From Devosia sp. 67-54 (GTDB taxonomy: Bacteria; Pseudomonadota; Alphaproteobacteria; Rhizobiales; Devosiaceae): a DNA stretch of 64,000 nucleotides. The stretch lies in NCBI RefSeq assembly GCF_001899075.1, contig NZ_MKVA01000008.1, forward strand, positions 248,001 to 312,000. Reading direction: 5' to 3'. The notes beneath the pieces are model-generated. The model was not told the origin of the DNA and ran no database searches. It worked only from the letters and a program-made list of their open reading frames with translations. Positions 35,583 through 44,250 of this stretch are shown in pieces (position 1 is the stretch's first letter; each line of letters begins with the position of its first letter). The translations under genes were made by a program, and so were the position numbers.

Positions 35583-35785
35583 GCGCTGATATCGTCACCC
35601 TGATCACCGTCGTCGCCGTATTGGTGGTGGCCGTGATCCTGTTCATGGGCCTGTGGAACATGTTCCGCGGCGGCGACGCCAATCGCAGCCAGCAATTGAT
35701 GCGGGCCCGCGTCATCGCCCAGTTCATCGCGCTGGTGGTGCTGCTGGGCGCGCTGTACTTCTTCGGCCAGGGACACCAGGGCTGA
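35579..35785 (+). CDS. HIG1-domain twin transmembrane protein
   Basis: 68 residues. Two hydrophobic helices (LITVVAVLVVAVILFMGLW and AQFIALVVLLGALYFF) flank GGDANRSQQLMRARVIAQ, the HIG1 signature region. Related proteins associate with respiratory complexes; the bacterial role is unclear. Stop overlaps the next start (TGATG). Confidence 0.85.
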   Translation: MSADIVTLITVVAVLVVAVILFMGLWNMFRGGDANRSQQLMRARVIAQFIALVVLLGALYFFGQGHQG

Positions 35786-36387
35786 TGGTCAAGCTCAACA
35801 AGATCTACACCAAGACCGGCGACGACGGCACCACCGGGCTGGTGCGCGGGCCGCGCCGCTTCAAATACGATCTGCGCGTCGACTGCTACGGCACGGTGGA
35901 CGAGGCCAATGCCATGATCGGCATCGCCCGGCTGTCGACCACCTCGATGCCCAAGGTCGACGCCGTGCTGGCCCGCATCCAGAACGATCTGTTCGATCTC
36001 GGCTCCGACCTCGCGACGCCCGGCGCCGACCCCGACGGCACCCCGCCCTCGCTGCGCATCACCGCCGAGCAGTGCACCTGGCTCGAGCAGATGATCGACC
36101 TCTACAACGAGGCGCTGGCGCCGCTGCGCAGCTTCGTTCTGCCCGGCGGCACGCCGCTGGCGGCCGCCCTCCATGTCGCACGCACCGTGACCCGCCGCGC
36201 CGAGCGGCAGGTGGTCGAGCTGGTGCACCAGGAGCCGGCGACCAGCAGCCAGACCATCATCTACCTCAACCGCCTGAGCGACCTGCTGTTCGTGCTGTCG
36301 CGCGTCGCCAACCAGAACGGCAGGAACGACGTGCTGTGGGTGCCCGGCCGGCACGGGCACGATCAGAGCAAAACCGCGGAAGACTGA
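35785..36387 (+). CDS. PduO-type cob(I)alamin adenosyltransferase
   Basis: 200 residues. ATP-binding N-terminus IYTKTGDDGTTGLVRG, DCYGTVDEANAMIG, and the C-terminal helix RTVTRRAERQVVEL with YLNRLSDLLFVLSR. Transfers adenosyl to cobalamin for B12 coenzyme. Last gene of a LysR-HIG1-PduO overlap chain; a hairpin follows. Confidence 0.92.
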   Translation: MVKLNKIYTKTGDDGTTGLVRGPRRFKYDLRVDCYGTVDEANAMIGIARLSTTSMPKVDAVLARIQNDLFDLGSDLATPGADPDGTPPSLRITAEQCTWLEQMIDLYNEALAPLRSFVLPGGTPLAAALHVARTVTRRAERQVVELVHQEPATSSQTIIYLNRLSDLLFVLSRVANQNGRNDVLWVPGRHGHDQSKTAED

Positions 36388-36396
36388 GGCGACCGG

Positions 36397-36414
36397 CGTA
36401 AACCTTCGTTTACG
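36397..36414 (+). terminator. Hairpin after the PduO gene
   Basis: CGTAAAC-CTTC-GTTTACG, a perfect 7-bp stem with a tetraloop starting 10 nt after the stop. There is no U-tract, so it is either a weak terminator or an RNA-stabilising hairpin. Confidence 0.45.
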
Positions 36415-36435
36415 GCGCCGTCCTAGCCTTGTGGG

Positions 36436-36627
36436 ATGGCCGAAGACCTCACAGTTCAGCTTCTTGCGATGCAGCAGACCGGCGGGCGCGAGCTCGCCCA
36501 GATCGCCGTGCTGCGCAAGGAGCACGAGATGCAGCAGGCGGTCGTCGATCTGATCGACGAGGTTTCCGCCAAGGCGCCGCCGCCTGCCCCGCCGGGCACC
36601 GGCCGCGTGGTCGACCGGCAGGCCTGA
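36436..36627 (+). CDS. Small protein, resembles YjfB putative motility family
   Basis: 63 residues. The segment TVQLLAMQQTGGRELAQIAVLRKEHEMQQ followed by AVVDLIDEV resembles the short YjfB family (alpha-helical, Leu- and Gln-rich, about 60 residues), and a Pro-rich tail ends it. Function unknown. It is 2 bp ahead of another small ORF. Confidence 0.55.
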   Translation: MAEDLTVQLLAMQQTGGRELAQIAVLRKEHEMQQAVVDLIDEVSAKAPPPAPPGTGRVVDRQA

Positions 36628-36629
36628 AC

Positions 36630-36827
36630 ATGGACGCCCAGAGCGCCATCCGCCGCCTGGCGTTCGCCGAAGCCCAGCACAGCAGCGCCGAGGCGATGGT
36701 CGAGATCGCGCGCCAGCGCAGCGAACTGGCCAAAGCGACCGAGCTCGAGAAGAGGTCCGACGCCGAAAGCGGCGACGAGCTGGCCGCGCGCGCCCAGGAT
36801 GAGCGGCGCGTCGACAAGACGGCGTAG
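36630..36827 (+). CDS. Small hypothetical helical protein
   Basis: 65 residues, charged and helical (AIRRLAFAEAQHSSAEAMVEIA, SELAKATELEKR). It follows the YjfB-like ORF by 2 bp and ends 2 bp before a convergent gene, filling the space exactly, which favours a real gene. No recognised family. Confidence 0.5.
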   Translation: MDAQSAIRRLAFAEAQHSSAEAMVEIARQRSELAKATELEKRSDAESGDELAARAQDERRVDKTA

Positions 36828-36829
36828 CG

Positions 36830-37798
36830 TCAGAACACCGGCGGCAGCATGCCCGCCGGCACCAGCCCGACGAACATCAGGCCGGCCGCGATATTGACCG
36901 TCTGGCTGTACGAGCCGTCCGCCGCCGGGCTGCCCACGATCAGCCCCTTGTACTGCTCGGGGATGGCCGTGCCGAGCCGCTCGACGACGCCTTTGGAATT
37001 GAGTTTTACCTGGCCGTTGACGCGGCCCTGCGCATCGAGCGACAGCGCGCCGGTCGCCTCGAAATGGCTGTCGCCGTCCGTGCCCTTGAAGCCCTTGAGG
37101 GTGAAGGTGCCGCCCGCCGCCTGCCAGCGCTTGACCAAATCGGCCTCGCCATAGGTGCGGATGTCGTCGGGCAGCTTGTCAATGTCGCCCTCGAACGTCA
37201 CCTTGGCGGCGTTAACCTGGACCCCCGGGGCGTTGAGGTTGTCGATCTCGACATATTGCCCGAGCCCGGCGAGGCCGGCCTTGGCGTCGTGCAGCTCGGG
37301 CAGGTCGATGAGATGCGCTTCGGCATGGTCGGCCTTGGCGATCAGCCGGTCGTCGAGCACCGTGTCGTTCCACACCGGCTTGTCGACGATGAGCGACACG
37401 CGCCCGATGCGCCAGCCGGTCAATCGCGCGCTGCCCTCGAGCGAGGCGAAATCGACGCGGCTCTGGCTGCCGGTGAAGGCATCGGTGATACCGATGGGCG
37501 ATTGCGCGAACACCAGCACATGCGTGGGGTTGTAGACCTCGGCCGAGGCCTTGAGGCCGCTCGCCGTCACCGTGGTGTCGCCATAGACGATCGTAGCGTT
37601 GCTGCAGGTGACATCGAAGCCGAACGGATAGCCACCGACCGAGAAGCTGCCGCAGCTCACTTTCGGCGTGCTCGTGCCGTCGGCCGTCTCGAGGCTTTTG
37701 GCCTGCGAGGTGATGAAGCCGGCGCCCCAGAACCAGGCGCCGCTCCAGGCGGCGACCACCAGCACGACGACGACGGCGAGAGCGATGATTCGTTTCAT
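36830..37798 (-). CDS. DUF2125 domain protein, exported
   Basis: 322 residues from ATG 37798. N-terminal signal/anchor MKRIIALAVVVVLVVAAWSG. Body: VSCGSFSVGGYPFGFDVTCSNATI, then repeated beta-strand segments (GDSHFEATGALSLDAQGRVNGQVKLNSKGV), the DUF2125 pattern of alphaproteobacteria. Two conserved cysteines may form a disulfide. Function unknown, probably periplasmic. Confidence 0.85.
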   Translation of the reverse strand: MKRIIALAVVVVLVVAAWSGAWFWGAGFITSQAKSLETADGTSTPKVSCGSFSVGGYPFGFDVTCSNATIVYGDTTVTASGLKASAEVYNPTHVLVFAQSPIGITDAFTGSQSRVDFASLEGSARLTGWRIGRVSLIVDKPVWNDTVLDDRLIAKADHAEAHLIDLPELHDAKAGLAGLGQYVEIDNLNAPGVQVNAAKVTFEGDIDKLPDDIRTYGEADLVKRWQAAGGTFTLKGFKGTDGDSHFEATGALSLDAQGRVNGQVKLNSKGVVERLGTAIPEQYKGLIVGSPAADGSYSQTVNIAAGLMFVGLVPAGMLPPVF

Positions 37799-37899
37799 GG
37801 CGCACCTTGTAGCGTTCGCTCCCGGCGCCGTCACCGGGACGGGTTGCGGGCCGGACGCGCGCTCGCTACCAACCGCATGGGGCGAGATGGAGACCACCG

Positions 37900-38451
37900 A
37901 TGCCGGTGCCAAATCCCTGGGTCTTCGGTTACGGCTCGCTGATCTGGAACCCGGGCTTTGCCTATCTCAGGGCGGAAAAGGCGCTGCTGCGCGGCGCCCA
38001 CCGGGCGCTGTCGATCTACTCGCACCGCCATCGCGGCACGCCCGAACAGCCTGGGCTGGTGTTCGGCCTGAGCCGGGGCGGCTCGTGCCTTGGCGTTGCG
38101 TTCGAGGTCGCGCCCGAGCTCTGGCCCGAAACCTTCGACTATCTGCAGGCCCGCGAGCAGGACCGCGGCGTCTATCGCGAAGCGTGGCGCAGCGTCGAAC
38201 TCGCCGACGGCACCCGCGTGCAGGCGCTGGCCTATCTGGTCAACGAGCGGCACCCGCAATATGCCGGCCGCCTCGACCTTGCCGAGCAGGTCCGGCTGAT
38301 CGGCCGCAGCGCCGGAGAATCCGGCCGCAATACCGAATATGTCCGCAACACCGCCCAGCACCTGCTGCGGCTTGGCATCCGCGACAAGACGCTGCTGGAG
38401 ATCGTCGAGGCGCTGGACCGCGACACCGGGCTGATGGCCGCGAGCGCGTAA
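37900..38451 (+). CDS. ChaC-like gamma-glutamylcyclotransferase
   Basis: 183 residues. Substrate loop WVFGYGSLIWNPGF, then RALSIYSHRHRGTPEQPGLVFGL, and GVYREAWRSVEL carrying the catalytic Glu. ChaC enzymes cleave glutathione to 5-oxoproline. A second, more diverged ChaC lies at 44251-44964. Confidence 0.9.
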   Translation: MPVPNPWVFGYGSLIWNPGFAYLRAEKALLRGAHRALSIYSHRHRGTPEQPGLVFGLSRGGSCLGVAFEVAPELWPETFDYLQAREQDRGVYREAWRSVELADGTRVQALAYLVNERHPQYAGRLDLAEQVRLIGRSAGESGRNTEYVRNTAQHLLRLGIRDKTLLEIVEALDRDTGLMAASA

Positions 38452-38470
38452 GCCGCGGTTGGACGACCGA

Positions 38471-38499
38471 GCGCTTTCGCCATCGGTCGAACAGAGCGC
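38471..38499. terminator. Hairpin between convergent genes
   Basis: GCGCT/AGCGC outer arms with inner TTCG/CGAA. A separate 12-bp palindrome AGAAGATCTTCT (38501-38512) overlaps the stop of the minus gene. No T-tract. Possible bidirectional terminator between chaC and the SOS-box gene. Confidence 0.4.
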
Positions 38500-38510
38500 A
38501 AGAAGATCTT

Positions 38511-38864
38511 CTAGGCCGCGCTCAGCCCGGCCACCGGCTCGGCGCCTTCGAGATCCCACACCACGGTCATGCGGCTGAGCTCGTCCTCTTCGGCGGCGAT
38601 GGCGAAGGCGCGGTCGGCGGCGGCGAGCGCCAGGCGGAAGCGGGCGCGGCTCTGCGCGTCGTGGATCACGTCGTGCGCCGTGCCCACCCACAGCGGCAGC
38701 GTGCCGCGCGCCAGCATATAGAGGCCGTCGGTCGACAGCACGAAGCTGTCGAGCCGCTCGGGCGTGAGGGCATAGAAGCGGCCGGACCGGCCCCGCCAGT
38801 TGACGTGCCGCGGCGATGGCAATGCCGGAGTTCGGCTCTCTGCAAGATACGCCATCTGTCGCAT
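38511..38864 (-). CDS. Hypothetical protein behind a LexA box
   Basis: 117 residues from ATG 38864 (GGGAG upstream). The core WRGRSGRFYALTPERLDSFVLS, MLARGTLPLWVG and RFRLALAAADRAF looks like a conserved small protein of Hyphomicrobiales; no named domain is recognised. The start is 18 bp from a consensus GTTC-N7-GTTC box, so DNA-damage induction is likely. Confidence 0.75.
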   Translation of the reverse strand: MRQMAYLAESRTPALPSPRHVNWRGRSGRFYALTPERLDSFVLSTDGLYMLARGTLPLWVGTAHDVIHDAQSRARFRLALAAADRAFAIAAEEDELSRMTVVWDLEGAEPVAGLSAA

Positions 38865-38881
38865 TCCCCACTCCCGAAAGG

Positions 38882-38896
38882 GAACAAAACTAGAAC
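38882..38896 (-). promoter_or_regulatory. LexA (SOS) box
   Basis: On the minus strand GTTC-TAGTTTT-GTTC, an exact match to the alphaproteobacterial LexA consensus GTTC-N7-GTTC, 18-32 bp upstream of the ATG at 38864. Position relative to the start fits an operator over the promoter. Binding is inferred from the known consensus. Confidence 0.75.
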
Positions 38897-38981
38897 AAAT
38901 TTGACGCAAAAGTCAATCGGGTTTTCGCCCCGACGCAACATCTATGGGCTGCTTCGCGCAGCGCGTCAACATATAGTGGGT

Positions 38982-39803
38982 TCAAGAAGCTGAAGCCCCA
39001 GCCGCTTGCGTCCGCGCGGCCAGCCTCGCCCGGAACTCGGCGCCGAGCGGCCGGGCAACGCCTTGCGCCACCGCTTCGGCGATCAGCCGCGTGGTTTCGG
39101 CCTCGATCACGCCCTGCAACTGCGCCGCGAACACCGCCGCGCTCAGCCCCGGCTGGATCGCCGGCAAAAAGCGGGCTCGCGCCGTACCCGGCCAGATGAT
39201 CGGCCCGAGCTTGCCCCAATAGAGGCCGGAGTCCAGCGCCACCGGCACCACCGGCACGCCGAGTGCCTCGTAGAGGCGCGTCACCCCCTGCCGGTAATCC
39301 GGATCGGCCAGCGGCTTCTTGCGCGTGCCCTCGGGGTAAATGACGATACGGCAGCCGCGCTCAAGCGCCGCGCCGGCCGCCGCCAGCATCTGCGGAATCG
39401 CCTGTGCTCCGAGCTTGCGGTCGATCGGGATGGTGTTGATCGAGCGCGCCGCCTGCCCGAAGAACGGAATGTCGATCAGCTCCTTCTTGGCGATGAAGGC
39501 CGGCTGTTCGTTGGTGTGCGGCAGGATGGCGAAGATGTCCCAGTCGCTCTGGTGCTTGGCCGCGATGATGCAGGCGCCGGGCGGGATGTTCTCGGCGCCT
39601 GTGACCTCGGTCCGCACCCCGACGATCCAGCGCAGGAAGGCGACGTTGGAATTGCGCCAATAGGTGGCCAGCGCCCAAGATGCGGCGGTGCGCCGCCGCC
39701 AGATCATGGCGATGAGCCCGACGATGATGGCGAGGACAATCGTCTGTCCCATGAACAGCAGGTAGAACACCGCCGTGCGGATCGCCTGAACGGCTGCCAC
39801 CAA
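38982..39803 (-). CDS. plsC: 1-acyl-sn-glycerol-3-phosphate acyltransferase
   Basis: 273 residues from TTG 39803 (GTG 39800 equally possible). One N-terminal membrane helix (VFYLLFMGQTIVLAIIVGLIAMIW). Acyltransferase motifs: AAKHQSDWD (HX4D), RSINTIPIDR, VIYPEGTRKK. Makes phosphatidic acid from lysophosphatidic acid at the inner membrane. Downstream of ftsEX. Confidence 0.9.
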   Translation of the reverse strand: MVAAVQAIRTAVFYLLFMGQTIVLAIIVGLIAMIWRRRTAASWALATYWRNSNVAFLRWIVGVRTEVTGAENIPPGACIIAAKHQSDWDIFAILPHTNEQPAFIAKKELIDIPFFGQAARSINTIPIDRKLGAQAIPQMLAAAGAALERGCRIVIYPEGTRKKPLADPDYRQGVTRLYEALGVPVVPVALDSGLYWGKLGPIIWPGTARARFLPAIQPGLSAAVFAAQLQGVIEAETTRLIAEAVAQGVARPLGAEFRARLAARTQAAGASAS

Positions 39804-39850
39804 CTCTCTCCCTCAGGCTTGCCGCAGACCCTGCGCGCTGCCGGAATGCT

Positions 39851-40810
39851 TCACAAGCCCGACGTCTGGCTGAGGAAGCGGCGCACCGTGAGCCGCGAGG
39901 TGATGGCGGTGAGCGCCGCCAGCACCGGAATCACCGCGGCGATGCCGAGGATGCCGTCGAAGCCGAGCGAGAAGCGGCCGAACAGGAAGCCGAGCTGCGC
40001 GCTCGCCTCGTCCGGCACGATCGAGCCCGCCGCTCCCGCCACGAGGAAGAAGAACAGCACCGCCGCGAGCCCGCCGAGCACGCCGCCGCGAAAGCCCAGC
40101 GCCAGGAAGCGGCCCTGGAATTCGCCGGCGATGAAGCTGTTGGAGGCGCCGATGAAATGCAGCACGTCGACGATCTCGCGGTTCGACGCCATGGTGCCGC
40201 GCGTCGCGAACACCACCGCCAGCACCGTCGCCGCCACGATCAGCAGCAGTACCAGGATGCCGGAGATCACCAGCGTGGCGGCCATGGTGTTGAGCTGCTG
40301 CCGCCAGGCGGCATGCGTCTCGAGCGTTGCGCCCTTGACCGTCTTGAGCTCGCGCTCCAGCGTCGTCAGGTCGACGTCCTTGGGGTTGCCGAGCTCGACC
40401 ACCACCAGCCGCGGAATCTCGAGCTGGCTGAGATCGAGGCCGCTGCCCAGCCACGGCTCCAGCAGCTTTTCGCTGTCCTCGAGGCTGACCGCGTGTGCGC
40501 CCGTCACCCCGGGCGTCGCCTCGGCCAGCGCCACGGCGGTACGGATGTTGCTGTCCATCACCTCTCCCTCGATCGGGCGGATCTGGATCGTCACCTCGCG
40601 GCCGACATCCGACGACCAGGCGATCGCCGATTTCTGCACCAGCACCACCCCGCCCAGCGTCACGCCGCTAAGGAAGGTCATGATGGCGATGAGCAGCACC
40701 AGCGTGCGCCCGGCCACCGACCGCTCCGGCACGATGGCGGTGGTGCGCCGGGGCGACGGCTTGGCGACCGGCGCGGCCGGCGCCGCGGCAAGGGTGGCGG
40801 CGTCAGCCAT
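39851..40810 (-). CDS. ftsX: FtsX-like cell division ABC permease
   Basis: 319 residues, overlapping ftsE by 8 bp. A cytoplasmic N-terminus (PRRTTAIVPERSVAG) precedes TM1, LVLLIAIMTFLSGVTLGGVVLV. A periplasmic domain of about 110 residues follows, then three helices including ATLVISGILVLLLIVAATVLAVV and the FtsX motif REIVDVLHFIGASNSFIAGEF. With FtsE it controls septal peptidoglycan hydrolases. Confidence 0.9.
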   Translation of the reverse strand: MADAATLAAAPAAPVAKPSPRRTTAIVPERSVAGRTLVLLIAIMTFLSGVTLGGVVLVQKSAIAWSSDVGREVTIQIRPIEGEVMDSNIRTAVALAEATPGVTGAHAVSLEDSEKLLEPWLGSGLDLSQLEIPRLVVVELGNPKDVDLTTLERELKTVKGATLETHAAWRQQLNTMAATLVISGILVLLLIVAATVLAVVFATRGTMASNREIVDVLHFIGASNSFIAGEFQGRFLALGFRGGVLGGLAAVLFFFLVAGAAGSIVPDEASAQLGFLFGRFSLGFDGILGIAAVIPVLAALTAITSRLTVRRFLSQTSGL

Positions 40811-41462
40811 GCATCTTCACCTCGCCGTCGCGCAGCGCCATGCGCGGAAAATCGAAGGCATCGAGCAGGCTGAGCTCGTGCGTCGCAAGGATGATGGTGG
40901 TGCCGAGCTTGTTGAGCTCGGCGAACAGCCGCACCAGCCGCAGCGACAGCTCGGAATCCACATTGCCCGTCGGCTCGTCGGCCAGCAGGATGTCGGGCCG
41001 GCCGATCACCGCCCGGGCAATCGCCGCGCGCTGCTTCTCGCCGCCCGACAGCAGCGGCGGCAGCGCATCCATGCGCTCGCCCAGCCCCACCCATTCGAGC
41101 AGCTCGGTGACGTTGGAGCGGTACATCGATTCCGGCTGGCCCAGTACCCGCAGCGGCAGCGCCACGTTCTCGAACGTGGTCAGGTGGTCGAGCAGCCGGA
41201 ATTCCTGGAACACGATGCCGATGTGACGGCGCATGTCGAGCAGCGAATCCTGGTTCAGCCGGCTGACGTTCCTGCCGAACATGGTCAGCGTGCCGCGGCT
41301 GGGCTTGAGCGAGAGCAGCAGCAGCCGCAGCAGCGACGTCTTGCCCGATCCGGACGGACCGGTGAGGAAATGGAACGAGCCGGGCTCGATGCGAAAGGTC
41401 AGGTCGCGGAGGATTTCCGGGCCGTGCCCGTAGCGCAAGCCGACATTGGTGAATTCGATCAC
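40803..41462 (-). CDS. ftsE: FtsE cell division ABC ATPase
   Basis: 219 residues from GTG 41462. Walker A GPSGSGKTS, Q-loop FQEFRLLDHLT, signature LSGGEKQRAA, Walker B ILLADEPTGNVD, switch ATHELSLL. Length and EFTNVGLRYG start match FtsE. Operon ftsE-ftsX-plsC. Confidence 0.93.
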   Translation of the reverse strand: MIEFTNVGLRYGHGPEILRDLTFRIEPGSFHFLTGPSGSGKTSLLRLLLLSLKPSRGTLTMFGRNVSRLNQDSLLDMRRHIGIVFQEFRLLDHLTTFENVALPLRVLGQPESMYRSNVTELLEWVGLGERMDALPPLLSGGEKQRAAIARAVIGRPDILLADEPTGNVDSELSLRLVRLFAELNKLGTTIILATHELSLLDAFDFPRMALRDGEVKMHG

Positions 41463-41664
41463 TCGGGCGACGTCTCCGAATCAGCCGGCGCCGATCATAG
41501 CAGCCGAACCCCGCAAGCGTTTCCAGTTCGGAAACGCGGCACCACAGCAAGCCGGAACGGGCTCGCCAACTCCATACCCCGACGAACCGCCCAAGCCCGA
41601 TGTCGATATGCCGTAACATGGGCAAGTTTGAGGAAACTTAACCGTAGGCGGCCTAGGGTCGGCC

Positions 41665-42531
41665 ATGAGCTCGGCCGACCTCGCCACGGTGGTGATCGCC
41701 TGCCCGCATTGCGGCACGCGCTATCAGGTGCCCTTTTCGACCCTCGGGTCGGACGGGCGCGAGGTACAATGCGCCCAGTGCGGCAAGTCCTGGCACGCCC
41801 AGGCCGACGTGCCGCCGCCCCCCGCCATCGAGCCCGACCGGCTGTTTCCCGAGGACGAGGCAGCGCTCGATCTCGCCTTCGAGACGGAAGAGAAGGCGGT
41901 GGCGCCGGCCACCTTCCCGCATCCCGCCTCGATCCCGCTCGATGCCGACCATGAGCGCACGCTGGCCGAAATCCGCGCCGCTATCGCGCCCAAGGTCAAG
42001 AAACCCCCGGCCAACGCCGTCGATCCGGCCGCCATCAAGAAGGCGGCGGCCTCGTTCGACCGCCGCCAGCGCCGGGTGGTGGGCAAGCTGCCCTTCGCGC
42101 GCGTGCGCCGCACCGCCCGCCTGGGCGCCCTGGTGCTGCTCGTCTCGATGCTGGTGCTGGGGTTTTCGCTGCGGACCGACCTCGTCCGCTGGTTCCCCTC
42201 GCTGGCCGGCCTGTATGCCGCCATCGGCCTGCCGGTGAACGTCGTCGGGCTCGAATTCCAGGACAGCAAGACCATCAACACCCTGCGCGAGGGCAAGATG
42301 GTGATGCAGATTTCCGCCCGCATCCGCTCGGTCGCGAGCCGGCCGGTGCGCGTTCCGCCCATCCTGGTGAGCCTGCTCAACGAGCAGGGCGGCGCCGTCT
42401 ACGAATGGACGGTGACCCCGTCCGTCGCCGAGATGGACCCCGGCGAGGTGATGGATTTTGCCACCGAAGTGAACTCGCCACCCAACGGCGCCGTTTCGGT
42501 CCGGCTCAGTTTCACAACAAAGGCTTCGTGA
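41665..42531 (+). CDS. Zinc-ribbon (MJ0042-type) membrane protein
   Basis: 288 residues. The N-terminus has a CPHCGTRYQVP...VQCAQCGKSW zinc ribbon (residues 13-40). A variable acidic linker follows, then a membrane helix (LGALVLLVSMLVLGFSL, about 155-172) and a C-terminal DUF3426-like beta domain (GLEFQDSKTINTLREGKMVMQI). Common next to ftsE and cpdR in Hyphomicrobiales; function unknown. Overlaps the next gene by 1 nt. Confidence 0.85.
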   Translation: MSSADLATVVIACPHCGTRYQVPFSTLGSDGREVQCAQCGKSWHAQADVPPPPAIEPDRLFPEDEAALDLAFETEEKAVAPATFPHPASIPLDADHERTLAEIRAAIAPKVKKPPANAVDPAAIKKAAASFDRRQRRVVGKLPFARVRRTARLGALVLLVSMLVLGFSLRTDLVRWFPSLAGLYAAIGLPVNVVGLEFQDSKTINTLREGKMVMQISARIRSVASRPVRVPPILVSLLNEQGGAVYEWTVTPSVAEMDPGEVMDFATEVNSPPNGAVSVRLSFTTKAS

Positions 42532-42938
42532 TGGCACGCATTCTGGTGGCCGAAGACGACGACAATGTGCGGGCTTTCGTCACCCGCGCCCTGGTGCATA
42601 TGGGCCACGACATCACCGAGGCCGAGGATGGCGGCATTGCCGCCGAAATCTGCGCCGAGCGCAATGGCGAGTTCGATCTGCTGCTGTCCGACATCAAGAT
42701 GCCGGTGATGGACGGCATCGCGCTGGCGCTGACCGTGGCCGCGCAATTCCCCAGCCTCACCATCCTGCTGATGACGGGCTTCGCCGACCAGCGCGAGCGC
42801 GCTCACGGGCTCGAGGCGCTGATCTACGACGTGGTGCCCAAACCCTTCAGCCTGCAGACGCTGCTTGAAAAGGTCGATGACGCGCTGCGCGGTAAGCCGG
42901 TGGAGCTGCCCAGCATGGCCAAGGTCGCAATGGGCTAG
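42531..42938 (+). CDS. cpdR: CpdR-like single-domain response regulator
   Basis: 135 residues, receiver domain only: ILVAEDDDNVRAFVTRALVHMGH (acid pocket), LLLSDIKMPVMDG (phosphorylated Asp), LLMTGFADQRERAHG and VVPKPFSLQTLL. In Caulobacter CpdR directs ClpXP to the pole to degrade CtrA-pathway proteins depending on phosphorylation. Sequence and location fit CpdR. Confidence 0.85.
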   Translation: MARILVAEDDDNVRAFVTRALVHMGHDITEAEDGGIAAEICAERNGEFDLLLSDIKMPVMDGIALALTVAAQFPSLTILLMTGFADQRERAHGLEALIYDVVPKPFSLQTLLEKVDDALRGKPVELPSMAKVAMG

Positions 42939-42990
42939 CCTCGCGGCCGACGCCGCGGATTATCGGTCTTTTCGGGGCTGACGCAAAGGC

Positions 42991-44250
42991 TCACGTCAGC
43001 CAGTCCGGCACGCTGTCGAGCGCGATCAGTTCCTCGATCGACCTGCGCGGCCGGATGATGTGCCAGCGGGCGCCGTCGACCAGCACTTCGGGGATCAGCG
43101 GACGGGAATTGTAGGTCGAGGCCATCACCGCGCCGTAGGCGCCGGCGGTCATCACCGCCAGCAAATCGCCCTGCTTGACGCCGGGCATGCGGCGGCCGAG
43201 CGCCAGGTAGTCGCCGGTCTCGCACACCGGGCCCACCACGTCGGCGGTGATCGGCGGCAGATTGGAGTGCCGCACCGGCTGTACGTCGTGATGCGCTTCG
43301 TAGAGCGTCGGCCGGATCAGATCGTTCATCGCCGCATCGACGATGACGAAGGTCTTGTCGCCCTCCTTCACATACTCGACGCGGGTGACGAGGATGCCGG
43401 CATTGCCCACGATCAGCCGGCCCGGCTCGAGCACGATCTCGGCCCCGAGCCCGCCCAGGTGCCGCTTGACGATCTCGGCATATTCCCTCGGCAGCGGCGG
43501 GGCGTCCTGGTCGTGATGGTAGGGGATACCGAGACCGCCGCCGACATCGACATGGCGGATGTCGTGCCCCTGCCCCCGCAGATCGCGCACCAATTGGGCG
43601 AGAAGCGCATAGGCATGGTCGAACGGCGTCATGTCGGTGATCTGGCTGCCGATATGCATATCGATGCCGACCGCCTCGACGCCCGGCAGCGCCGCGATCC
43701 GCGCATAGACCTCGCGCGCCCGCGCAGACGGAATGCCGAACTTGTTCTCCTTCTTGCCGGTCGAGATCTTGGCGTGCGTGCCGGCATCGACGTCCGGGTT
43801 GATGCGCACCGACACCGGCGCGACCTTGCCCATCGCTGCGGCGATCTCGCTCAGCCGTTCGAGCTCCGGCTCGCTTTCGAGGTTGAAGCACTTGATGCCG
43901 AGCTCCAGCCCACGCCGCATTTCCGCGGCGGTCTTGCCGACGCCGGAGAACACGATCTTGCGCGCCGGAATGCCCGCCGCGATGGCGCGCTCGAGCTCGC
44001 CGCCCGAGACCACGTCGGCGCCCGCGCCTGCCCCGGCGACCACCTTCAGCACCGCCTGGTTGGAATTGGCCTTCATCGCATAGGCGACGAGCACGTCGAG
44101 CGGCGCAAACGCCTCTTGCATCACCCGCACATGACGGCGCAGCGTCGCGGCCGAATACACGTAAAACGGCGTTCTAACTGTGTCTGACAGCGCCGTCACG
44201 TCGACGTCCTCGGCAAACAGCGCGCCGTCGCGATACTCGAAGAAATGCAC
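42991..44250 (-). CDS. lysA: Diaminopimelate decarboxylase
   Basis: 419 residues from GTG 44250, directly following the ChaC stop (GGAG upstream). PLP lysine in LVAYAMKANSNQAVL; glycine loop GGGLGIPYH; EPGRLIVGNAG; CETGDYLALGR; the catalytic cysteine lies in the VGPVCETGD strand. Last step of lysine synthesis. Operon argH-chaC-lysA. Confidence 0.94.
   Translation of the reverse strand: MHFFEYRDGALFAEDVDVTALSDTVRTPFYVYSAATLRRHVRVMQEAFAPLDVLVAYAMKANSNQAVLKVVAGAGAGADVVSGGELERAIAAGIPARKIVFSGVGKTAAEMRRGLELGIKCFNLESEPELERLSEIAAAMGKVAPVSVRINPDVDAGTHAKISTGKKENKFGIPSARAREVYARIAALPGVEAVGIDMHIGSQITDMTPFDHAYALLAQLVRDLRGQGHDIRHVDVGGGLGIPYHHDQDAPPLPREYAEIVKRHLGGLGAEIVLEPGRLIVGNAGILVTRVEYVKEGDKTFVIVDAAMNDLIRPTLYEAHHDVQPVRHSNLPPITADVVGPVCETGDYLALGRRMPGVKQGDLLAVMTAGAYGAVMASTYNSRPLIPEVLVDGARWHIIRPRRSIEELIALDSVPDWLT

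Noticed and set aside
41623-41645. Possible CtrA site TTGAGGAAACTTAACC near the zinc-ribbon and cpdR genes
   Set aside because: Half-site spacing is 6, not 7, and the left half is imperfect; not enough to call.
39006-41954. 982-codon plus-strand frame
   Set aside because: Antisense to plsC, ftsX and ftsE; composition is that of a G+C-rich shadow frame.
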